NCBI GenBank assembly: GCA_964492365.1
Contig: CAZBKA010000136.1
Location: forward strand, 1 to 7,053
DNA length: 7,053 nt
Source: JAGLTN01 sp035403325
GTDB lineage: Bacteria; Planctomycetota; Phycisphaerae; Sedimentisphaerales; Anaerobacaceae
Direction: 5' to 3'
Shown: positions 1-5,365 of the stretch, piece after piece
Numbering within the stretch: position 1 is the stretch's first letter
How the letters are laid out: each line of letters opens with the position of its first letter
Program-made: the position numbers and the translations under genes
Notes under the pieces: generated by a model
Told to the model about the DNA's origin: nothing
Seen by the model: the letters and a program-made list of their open reading frames with translations, nothing else
Databases searched by the model: none

Positions 1-1
1 C

Positions 2-898
2 TTAAAAGCGAAGTTTATGGCCCAGTCTTATGCCAGCAGTGTTTATGCCGGTGCGAGTCGTCATTTCCATTTTATTTTAGGACAGTTTGGCACGGATATT
101 CAGATGGGGCTGCTCAGACTTGATAATACTCCTCGGGCTGACTATGTTGCTTTGGCGGCGGTAGGCAGATTCATGGCAGGGGCGAAACCGGTTGGCAGGA
201 GGTATGAAGCAGATATCACTGAGCCTTGCCATATTTATGGGTTTCATGCTAAACCAGACGGTGTTGAAAGCGATTTGATAGTTGCCTGGGCTGAGAGATA
301 TCGTGATGGTGACAATTGGGGCAAAACAGTTGCAGCTTGGCCTTTGACACAGCCTTTGGAAGTTAAAGCTGTTTATGATTATCTTGGCAGGTATCTTGGC
401 ACAGAAATTCCTCAACAACTGACAGGTCAGGCTGTGTTTATCATACTTGAGCCTGGTCAACTGGATAGTATTACATGGGAAAAACAGGAGCATTTTGCTG
501 AAAGGGCTCAGAAGCCTTATAATGTTATGCTCCAACTTAAGATGCCGAAGTCCACAACAGTACTTGGCGGGCCTACATGGAGCGGGGTTCCTGACCATGT
601 GATTGCGCCGGATGTTGCAAAAGCTATTGACATCTGGGCATATAATTTCAGTGATACTACTGTGACCGGTCAGGTTGTTATTGAAGAAATACCCTCCGGC
701 TTTGTACTTAGTCCCGGCACGTGGGATGTTGTCATAGAACCTATGGGCAGGGTTCAGCTGCCTGCGACTGCGACAATTAAGGCTAATTTGAATAGAATTG
801 GAGACTATGAAAATTGGTTCAAGCTGAGAGGCAATTTTAGTGACGGCAGTAAACCTGTTCTTGCATTCAGGCTGCTTGACCACTGGGAAAAATACTAA
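2..898 (+). CDS. C-terminal part of a glycoside-hydrolase-like secreted protein (5' end outside window)
   Basis: The frame is open from the left edge (codon at base 2) to a TAA at 896-898, giving 298 codons. The ATG at 17 lies inside the open frame without a convincing ribosome binding site, so it is probably an internal Met and the true start lies off the window. The first 60 or so residues carry a stretch with GQFGTDIQMGLLR, then NTPRADYVALAAVGRFMAGA. This resembles the end of the TIM barrel in cellulase-like or beta-glycosidase-like proteins, where a line about the local diet of Pro/Tyr/Ala-rich helix follows the last strands. The rest, roughly the last 120 residues, is beta-rich (DIWAYNFSDTTVTGQVVIEE and later strands) and looks like an accessory beta-sandwich. 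Catalytic acids cannot be located because the barrel is missing. The family assignment comes from residue pattern only; a non-catalytic barrel protein is also possible. Confidence 0.6.
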   Translation, partial: LKAKFMAQSYASSVYAGASRHFHFILGQFGTDIQMGLLRLDNTPRADYVALAAVGRFMAGAKPVGRRYEADITEPCHIYGFHAKPDGVESDLIVAWAERYRDGDNWGKTVAAWPLTQPLEVKAVYDYLGRYLGTEIPQQLTGQAVFIILEPGQLDSITWEKQEHFAERAQKPYNVMLQLKMPKSTTVLGGPTWSGVPDHVIAPDVAKAIDIWAYNFSDTTVTGQVVIEEIPSGFVLSPGTWDVVIEPMGRVQLPATATIKANLNRIGDYENWFKLRGNFSDGSKPVLAFRLLDHWEKY

Positions 899-924
899 TA
901 TTAATTCTATAATGAAAAGAAACC

Positions 925-962
925 AAGCCGCCGATCCATACAAACTGGTCGGCGGTTTTTTT
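925..962 (+). terminator. Intrinsic terminator after the glycosidase-like gene
   Basis: CCGCCGA (928-934) pairs perfectly with TCGGCGG (949-955). The stem can be extended by A-T and G-T pairs with the first T residues, and seven T follow (956-962). It lies 30 bases after the TAA of the upstream gene and separates it from the transglutaminase-like gene. Confidence 0.85.
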
Positions 963-1002
963 ATGCGAAATATGAATAGTCTGTTCTGAACTTTTTTTCT
1001 GC

Positions 1003-1031
1003 TTTACAAATACCGGATAATAAATTAGAAA
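1003..1031 (+). promoter_or_regulatory. Possible sigma70-type promoter for the transglutaminase-like gene
   Basis: TTTACA (1003-1008, 5 of 6 consensus bases) is followed after 17 bases by TAGAAA (1026-1031, 4 of 6). This would start transcription near 1038 and leave a leader of about 58 nt. The -10 is weak, so the call rests mainly on spacing and on its position between a terminator and a start codon. Confidence 0.35.
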
Positions 1032-1085
1032 ATATTCGTGTGTTTTTCCTTTGACGAATATGAATACAAACGAAAATTTTAGTTT

Positions 1086-1090
1086 GGGGA
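1086..1090 (+). promoter_or_regulatory. Shine-Dalgarno site that fixes the start at 1096
   Basis: GGGGA lies five bases before ATG 1096, the codon that opens a clean signal peptide (MKKSVFLIL...). Two upstream in-frame starts (TTG 1051, ATG 1060) have no such site and would put a polar 12- to 15-residue extension in front of the signal peptide. Confidence 0.7.
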
Positions 1091-1095
1091 AAATA

Positions 1096-2502
1096 ATGAA
1101 AAAAAGTGTTTTCTTGATTCTGTCGATTGTCAGTTCTCTTTTACTTGCCGGTGATAATTTTCTTGAGTTTGGCTGTGATGACAAAAACTCTGATCAATTT
1201 GTAACTTTGCCTTGCCGAATGGCTGTGGAGCTTCCGGCGCCGGTTTATATTTATGATGCTGGTCAGGGAAAATGGATTTGCCCAGAATATACTGTTCTGG
1301 ATAAAACCCTGCCAAGTACCGCATTGCTGCCGATTGAAGCAGAGTACGGTAAAGTTGACGGCTATTGTCCGGAAACCTGTCAGCCGCTCTTTAAAAACAG
1401 AAACATTCCAAAGGGTTATACCGTCAATCCTGTCTTTTATCAGCCATGCAAAGAAGATACTGCCCTGACAACGGTTTCAATAAAATTTGGCGACCACAAA
1501 AAAGATTACGAATACCTCGTTAAAAAGCGAGATGAAATACTTCGTGCGGCAGATATTCCTTCAGATGGCAGGGATTGGGATAAAGTTCAGGCAATCGCAA
1601 CTGCTATAGCAAACCATCGAAGGTACAACCCCGAAGAACCCAAAGTTGGCTTCGGCTATTATTTGCATCCCATTGATTTTCTTGACAAGATTTCGTACTG
1701 TGCCGGTGCTGCAAAGACTATGGTTGCAATGTGCTCGACGATGGGTATCCCCGCACGTGAGGTTTCGATGTATTGTCACTGTGTATGTGAGGTTTATATC
1801 GATGGCAAATGGCGGTTTGTAGAAAACACAGTTGAATCGCTGGAGAATATGCCTGATGGTTACGAAAAAGGTCCGCTTTTTTCATATAGTTTTCAGGAGA
1901 TGCTCACAAACCCGAAAGCCAAGGGTTTCAATTGTGACTACTACCTTAGGCTGAATAACTATAAAGTAATAATACCTGATGGAAACGAAATATATCCCTT
2001 TGTCTATGGGATGACCTCTTATTCAAACTGGATGTACAACATGCCCGAAGGCTATAAAGACAAAAGCTACAAAAGTATCTGGCTAAGCACAAATTCTGCA
2101 CAGGAGCTTTCAGCTTTTTATCCGGGTGAGCCTGTAACATACAAATGCGGCGATAAGCCGATAATGTATCTTACCCCGCCAAGAAGAAAAGTTGCAGACT
2201 ACAAAATTACAGCAGCCGACAGTTATCGTCAGAAATTTTACATCAATTATAAAGACTCGCTGAAAACAGTTACCGCATACCTGCTCATGACCGCGGGTAC
2301 AGATCGAAACATCCCCTCCGATGGCGGCAGTTGGTATTTTAAAGTCAACGACAAGAAATTTTATCTCAAAGATATCGGCGGGTTTAAAACACAAAGTCCA
2401 TATCGTCAGCACCTCGACTGGGTTTGGCTGCCTGATGACGGTCTGAAATTTGACTATATCAAATTTGACATCCCGATAGAGATATTAAACTTCGACGAAT
2501 AG
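1096..2502 (+). CDS. Secreted transglutaminase-like (papain-fold) domain protein
   Basis: The protein has 468 residues from ATG 1096. Residues 1-20 form a signal peptide (MKKS, then a hydrophobic core ending LLLAGD), so it probably acts in the periplasm or outside the cell. The transglutaminase-like core lies at about 140-250. SYCAGAAKTMVAMCSTMGIP matches the nucleophile region (Cys202) with the typical GIPAR turn, and CHCVCEVYIDGKWRFVENT matches the His strand (His228) and the third-residue strand. The usual Asp of the triad appears as Glu243 (VENT for the common V-D-P-T). His228 is flanked by cysteines (227, 229, 231), and the protein has 13 cysteines in all. The C-terminal 130 residues look beta-rich and I do not recognise them. 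Family members include proteases, peptide cross-linkers and inactive homologues, so no substrate can be named. The gene ends 43 bases from the convergent ABC exporter gene. Confidence 0.85.
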   Translation: MKKSVFLILSIVSSLLLAGDNFLEFGCDDKNSDQFVTLPCRMAVELPAPVYIYDAGQGKWICPEYTVLDKTLPSTALLPIEAEYGKVDGYCPETCQPLFKNRNIPKGYTVNPVFYQPCKEDTALTTVSIKFGDHKKDYEYLVKKRDEILRAADIPSDGRDWDKVQAIATAIANHRRYNPEEPKVGFGYYLHPIDFLDKISYCAGAAKTMVAMCSTMGIPAREVSMYCHCVCEVYIDGKWRFVENTVESLENMPDGYEKGPLFSYSFQEMLTNPKAKGFNCDYYLRLNNYKVIIPDGNEIYPFVYGMTSYSNWMYNMPEGYKDKSYKSIWLSTNSAQELSAFYPGEPVTYKCGDKPIMYLTPPRRKVADYKITAADSYRQKFYINYKDSLKTVTAYLLMTAGTDRNIPSDGGSWYFKVNDKKFYLKDIGGFKTQSPYRQHLDWVWLPDDGLKFDYIKFDIPIEILNFDE

Positions 2503-2521
2503 ACAATATATTTATGTCCGC

Positions 2522-2550
2522 ATTGAATTTAAAAAGCCGATTTTTTCAAT
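2522..2550. terminator. Weak AT-rich hairpin between convergent genes
   Basis: ATTGAA (2522-2527) pairs with TTCAAT (2545-2550), and AAAA (2531-2534) with TTTT (2541-2544), with a TTT bulge on one side and a six-base loop. It lies between the two convergent stop codons and overlaps the stop of the exporter gene. The stem is almost free of G-C pairs and has no clear U-run after it, so a role as a shared terminator is only a possibility. Confidence 0.2.
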
Positions 2551-4702
2551 TATCTTTTGTCGGAGCCATAAGCTGTGTTTCGTAAAGGCTGTGATATAGC
2601 GGACAGTTTTTTATCAATTCATCATGCTGCCCCTGTGCTACGATTTTACCATTGTCCATAACGACTATCACATCGGCAGAAATAACTGTGCTGAACCTGT
2701 GAGCGATTAAAAATGTCGTTCTGTCTTTCATTACCTCTTCGATAGCCTTGTGGATTTTTGATTCGCTGTTAGCATCGACCTGACTTGTAGCCTCATCAAA
2801 TATTAAAATAGCCGGGTTCTTCAGAATTGCCCTGGCGATTACTATCCTCTGTAATTGTCCGCCGCTCAAACCCGTGCTGTGTTCGCCGATTACGGTATCA
2901 TAGCCATTAGGCAGGGGTTCGATAAATTCATGTGCATAGGCTCTCTTGGCGGCATCGATGATTTCTTCTCTAGTTGCATCTGGTTTGCCGTAAGCTATAT
3001 TCATTGCTATCGTGTCATTAAATGTTACAACATCCTGTGTCACCATACCGATTTGATTTCTCAGGCTTTTTAAAGTTGCCTTGCTGATATCCTGACCATC
3101 GATCATGATCATACCGCTGTCAGTATTGTAAAATCTCGGCAACAGGTTGAGAAGCGTTGTTTTACCAGAGCCGTTAGAACCGACGACCGCAATGTTATGC
3201 CCAGCTTTAACCTTCAGGTTGACACCTTTTAATACGGGCTTTTCACTGCCTGGATAAGTGAATACAACATCTCTGAATTCGATCTCATTTTTTAAAGGCC
3301 GAAGCTCTTTTGCATCCGGTCTGTCTTGCTCGACAGGCTCATCTATAACAGCAAAAACCCTTTCAGCTGCCGCATTTGCCGTCTGAAGTTTATTCCAGAT
3401 GTCGCTTGATTTTCGAATTGACTCCGCTGCCACTCCCAAATAAATCAAAAGACCAAAGAATGAAGATTTATCCATATGTCCTCTGGTTATCCAGTGCACA
3501 CCTACTATAAGAGCTGCTGAACCTGCGAGCATCCCCAGCACTTCCATTATAGGCCCCGTTGCCGCATCCACCTTAGCAACACGAAGGGCACGCTTGAGGA
3601 AAGTCTGATTAATATTGTTATAAGAAATAACCTCATCACTTTGCCGGTTATAAACTTTCACTACTTTGAGAGCGTGTATTACCCCTTCGAGTTTACCCAG
3701 CATAAGGGCGGCGCTCATCAGGGATTTTTTTGAGTGTTTTTTTATTCTTTTGCCGAGCATTACACCTAAACCAACAGTAAAGGGTGCACATATAAAGAAT
3801 ATCAGGACAAGCTGCCAGCTGCTCATCGTAGCAAGTGCCAAACACATAATAGCGTTCAGCGGCTCTTTAAGGGCTTTGCCGAGAATAATTTTTATCCCAG
3901 TACCGGTCCCGTTGATATCGCCTACAAGCCTGCTCGTCGTGTCACTTGTGCCTTTTTGCGCAAAGAAACCAACCGGCATATCGACAACATGCTCAAAGGC
4001 ATCTTTTCGCAGGCCTGCAATCGATACATCCACAATTTTAGTTGCCGTATATTCCTGTATAAACGTCGCGATACACCTGGTCATGGTGACAAAGCACATA
4101 ACTATTATGATATATACAACAGCTTTCTCTTTGCTTGCTCTGTCGTTGGTTGCAGGGATAAAGCTTACTGCCCAGTGTGCGGCATCAACGGCGATATTGA
4201 TATACCATGCATTTTTGCCTGTACTTAAAGTTAAATTTTCTGTCGAACCGTTTATTTTCCTGATTCGCAGCGAAATATCTTCCTCCTCAGGCGCATTGGC
4301 AAGCTCTTTAAGCAGCAGGGACTGGTTTATATTATTTCCGTCGTCCGGCATTAGTTCGCCAACACCTATGATGTGATCCTGGATTTCCAGCCGGCTTGTC
4401 TTTGCCTTGCTTTTATTCTTGACATCGGTAACAAGCAGATAGTTTCCGATATTTGAATCGTTACTGTCGGTAAAATCAGACAACTCGGGCACATAGAACT
4501 TAACATTGTATCGCCAATCACAGATTTTCCTGTTGGCCCAGCCGTGCAGACCTTCTTCGGCCATCATAACTTTCAAAAGCGGGATAACAGCAAGGAAACT
4601 GCCTGCAAAAAGAAAAGAAATTAAAATTGATATAAGGACAACCCCAACGACACGATGCCATTGTGGTTTAACGTATTTAAATATACGGGTAAATGCATGC
4701 AT
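2546..4702 (-). CDS. MsbA-like ABC exporter (fused membrane and ATPase domains) with a large TM1-TM2 insert
   Basis: This 718-residue half-transporter would work as a homodimer in the inner membrane. Its likely cargo is lipid or another hydrophobic envelope component, since its nearest well-known relative is the lipid A flippase MsbA; the substrate is inferred only. TM1 is at about 19-45, TM2 at 194-216, TM3-4 at about 283-316 and TM5-6 at about 385-427. The ATPase domain is intact: A-loop Tyr483, Walker A GSNGSGKTT (508-516), Q-loop Gln556, signature LSGGQ (612-616), Walker B AILIFDEA (631-638, Glu637 catalytic), D-loop 640-643, H-loop His668. MsbA-type proteins are usually near 580 residues; the excess lies in the TM1-TM2 loop (about 47-190), where 85-161 reads like a PDZ domain. 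The start is ATG 4702, with GGAGA eight bases upstream (4711-4715). A promoter lies just upstream of the start and the gene appears to be transcribed alone. Confidence 0.93.
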   Translation of the reverse strand: MHAFTRIFKYVKPQWHRVVGVVLISILISFLFAGSFLAVIPLLKVMMAEEGLHGWANRKICDWRYNVKFYVPELSDFTDSNDSNIGNYLLVTDVKNKSKAKTSRLEIQDHIIGVGELMPDDGNNINQSLLLKELANAPEEEDISLRIRKINGSTENLTLSTGKNAWYINIAVDAAHWAVSFIPATNDRASKEKAVVYIIIVMCFVTMTRCIATFIQEYTATKIVDVSIAGLRKDAFEHVVDMPVGFFAQKGTSDTTSRLVGDINGTGTGIKIILGKALKEPLNAIMCLALATMSSWQLVLIFFICAPFTVGLGVMLGKRIKKHSKKSLMSAALMLGKLEGVIHALKVVKVYNRQSDEVISYNNINQTFLKRALRVAKVDAATGPIMEVLGMLAGSAALIVGVHWITRGHMDKSSFFGLLIYLGVAAESIRKSSDIWNKLQTANAAAERVFAVIDEPVEQDRPDAKELRPLKNEIEFRDVVFTYPGSEKPVLKGVNLKVKAGHNIAVVGSNGSGKTTLLNLLPRFYNTDSGMIMIDGQDISKATLKSLRNQIGMVTQDVVTFNDTIAMNIAYGKPDATREEIIDAAKRAYAHEFIEPLPNGYDTVIGEHSTGLSGGQLQRIVIARAILKNPAILIFDEATSQVDANSESKIHKAIEEVMKDRTTFLIAHRFSTVISADVIVVMDNGKIVAQGQHDELIKNCPLYHSLYETQLMAPTKDN

Positions 4703-4738
4703 TAAGATATTCTCCAGTTATAAAAAAAGTAAGCACGC

Positions 4739-4767
4739 ACGATAGCATAGGTTTACAATCAGGTCAA
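4739..4767 (-). promoter_or_regulatory. Sigma70-type promoter for the ABC exporter
   Basis: On the minus strand TTGACC (4762-4767) and TATCGT (4739-4744) are separated by exactly 17 bases, and the -10 is preceded by TGC, an extended -10 motif. The predicted start near 4732 gives a leader of about 30 nt that carries the GGAGA ribosome binding site. Confidence 0.65.
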
Positions 4768-4865
4768 GAAACAAAATATTGCGGCATGACTGGGGGATTT
4801 GTTTGATTTGTATTGTAATATCCCAATTCGATATATTAAATTTGGTATACGAACTCCGGAGGTTC

Positions 4866-4952
4866 CTCTGTAGATGCCGCAAGCCAAAGACCTTGATAAC
4901 TCCTTGTCCGTGCAGGTGTTATTAGTGTTTCTTTGGTATATATTTTACATAG
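4866..4952 (+). other. Long imperfect hairpin, possible small RNA or upstream leader element
   Basis: Read as plus-strand RNA, the region folds into a rod. Outer stem: 4866-4872 with 4946-4952, six of seven paired. Internal loop: 10 by 8 bases. Middle stem: GCCAAAGA (4883-4890) with TCTTTGGT (4930-4937), eight pairs. Apical stem: TTGATAACTCCT (4893-4904) with AGGTGTTATTAG (4914-4925), 11 of 12 paired, with a nine-base loop. Three pairs are G-U on the plus strand and would be A-C mismatches on the minus strand, which favours plus-strand transcription. No good promoter or terminator brackets it; the best upstream -10 is TATATT at 4832-4837 with a poor -35. I match it to no known RNA family. The element lies between the two divergent promoters. 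Confidence 0.35.
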
Positions 4953-4989
4953 TTATCAGCGTTTTTGAGCGTATTATTGCGATTTGTGC

Positions 4990-5017
4990 AAAAAAAGCTG
5001 TCAAAATCCCCCAAAAA
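4990..5017 (+). promoter_or_regulatory. Phased A-tracts upstream of the nusA promoter
   Basis: Three A-tracts (4990-4996, 5003-5006, 5013-5017) have centres about 11.5 and 10.5 bases apart, close to one helical turn, and end 12 bases before the -35. Such spacing gives intrinsic DNA curvature, and A-rich DNA here can act as an UP element bound by the alpha subunit of RNA polymerase. Activity is inferred. Confidence 0.45.
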
Positions 5018-5028
5018 TGTTATTGCAA

Positions 5029-5056
5029 TTGACATGGAAAGGTTTTTTACTATAAT
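5029..5056 (+). promoter_or_regulatory. Consensus sigma70-type promoter of the nusA-infB operon
   Basis: TTGACA (5029-5034) and TATAAT (5051-5056) both match the consensus in all six positions, with a 16-base spacer. Transcription should start near 5063, giving a leader of about 300 nt before nusA. A perfect promoter fits a high basal rate that is then trimmed by the attenuator-like hairpin further down. Confidence 0.85.
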
Positions 5057-5153
5057 GCTTGTTTCGTAATGGATTAACAGCTACCAATTTAACTATGAGG
5101 TTACGGTAAGATGGTCTTAACAGGATTTGCAAAAAGTGCGGCGTGAACGTGTG

Positions 5154-5164
5154 ATTAGTTTTCG
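5154..5164 (+). repeat. Upstream copy of 11-base direct repeat ATTAGTTTTCG (antiterminator candidate)
   Basis: ATTAGTTTTCG occurs exactly at 5154-5164 and again at 5321-5331, where it forms most of the 3' arm of the terminator-like hairpin. The 5' arm of that hairpin (5308-5317) could therefore pair with the upstream copy (5155-5164) in ten positions, some G-U, which would exclude the terminator. A looser third copy, GTTAGTTTTTC, lies at 5199-5209. Confidence 0.5.
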
Positions 5165-5247
5165 GACGAGCGCTGTTTGCGCAGATGGTGTGCTGGAAGT
5201 TAGTTTTTCTGCTTCAGAGTCAGTAGGTGAGCAAAGGTCGTTTAACT

Positions 5248-5303
5248 GGAGGCGGCTAATGTAAGTGTTGATGCTTATAACCTTTGTTTGTTTTGTGACT
5301 TGA
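5248..5303 (+). other. Possible leader-peptide site: strong Shine-Dalgarno, start-stop ATG-TAA, short hydrophobic ORF
   Basis: GGAGG (5248-5252) is followed after six bases by ATG-TAA (5259-5264), a start codon directly followed by a stop. The next frame GTG 5265 - TTG - ATG 5271 and onward encodes VLMLITFVCFVT and stops with TGA at 5301-5303, at the base of the attenuator-like hairpin. GGAGG is a better ribosome site than the one of nusA. Whether a ribosome uses ATG 5259, GTG 5265 or ATG 5271 cannot be told from sequence. The layout resembles translation-coupled attenuation but could be chance. Confidence 0.25.
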
Positions 5304-5341
5304 GAAGTGGAAATTAAGAAATTAGTTTTCGCTTTTTTTTT
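5302..5341 (+). terminator. nusA: Attenuator-like intrinsic terminator in the nusA leader
   Basis: AGTGGAAATTAA (5306-5317) pairs without interruption with TTAGTTTTCGCT (5322-5333) around a GAAA tetraloop (5318-5321); three of the twelve pairs are G-U. A-T and G-U pairing can extend the base to 5302/5337. Nine T (5333-5341) follow. The stem is long but A-U rich, the type of suboptimal hairpin that NusA is known to help terminate. It lies after the promoter and before the nusA ribosome site, so it would act within the operon's own transcript. Confidence 0.7.
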
Positions 5342-5365
5342 GTTTATACAGGAAAGAATGAATAT

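Larger units (their letters stand above)
5063..5365 (+). promoter_or_regulatory. Predicted long structured leader of nusA mRNA
   Basis: This is the stretch between the predicted transcription start and the nusA ATG. It holds small hairpins (TAACT 5090-5094 with AGGTTA ending 5103; GCGC 5170-5173 with GCGC 5179-5182), an 11-base direct repeat (5154 and 5321), a start-stop codon pair behind a strong ribosome binding site (5248-5264), and a terminator-like hairpin at 5302-5341. I find no tRNA and no rimP in it. A frame of 42 codons (GTG 5136 to TAA 5262-5264) is open but has no recognisable product. Confidence 0.6.

Noticed and set aside
77..943. 288-codon open frame on the minus strand opposite the glycosidase-like gene
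   Set aside because: The plus-strand frame has recognisable fold features and a terminator placed correctly after it. The antisense translation is rich in Cys, His, Asn and Ile without domain character, as expected for a shadow frame.
1051..1095. Longer start (TTG 1051 or ATG 1060) for the transglutaminase-like protein
   Set aside because: It would place a polar extension before a standard signal peptide, while ATG 1096 has its own GGGGA site at five bases.
2536..2575. Minus-strand terminator from CCGA/TCGG pairing followed by CTTTTT after the exporter gene
   Set aside because: Only four base pairs close a loop of about 19 bases that includes the end of the coding sequence; too weak to support.
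3666..4376. 236-codon plus-strand frame opposite the ABC exporter
   Set aside because: It lies entirely within the coding region of the exporter, which has all ATPase motifs intact. Its product is a Ser/Ile/Pro-rich shadow with no ribosome site.
4860..4960. 6S RNA in the region upstream of nusA
   Set aside because: The stretch around 4866-4885 faintly recalls the 5' end of E. coli 6S RNA, but the matching 3' half and the typical length of 160-200 nt with a central open bubble are missing.
5063..5300. tRNA in the nusA leader, as with metY in E. coli
   Set aside because: No T-loop sequence of the GGTTCRAATCC type and no cloverleaf with a seven-base acceptor stem could be found on either strand.
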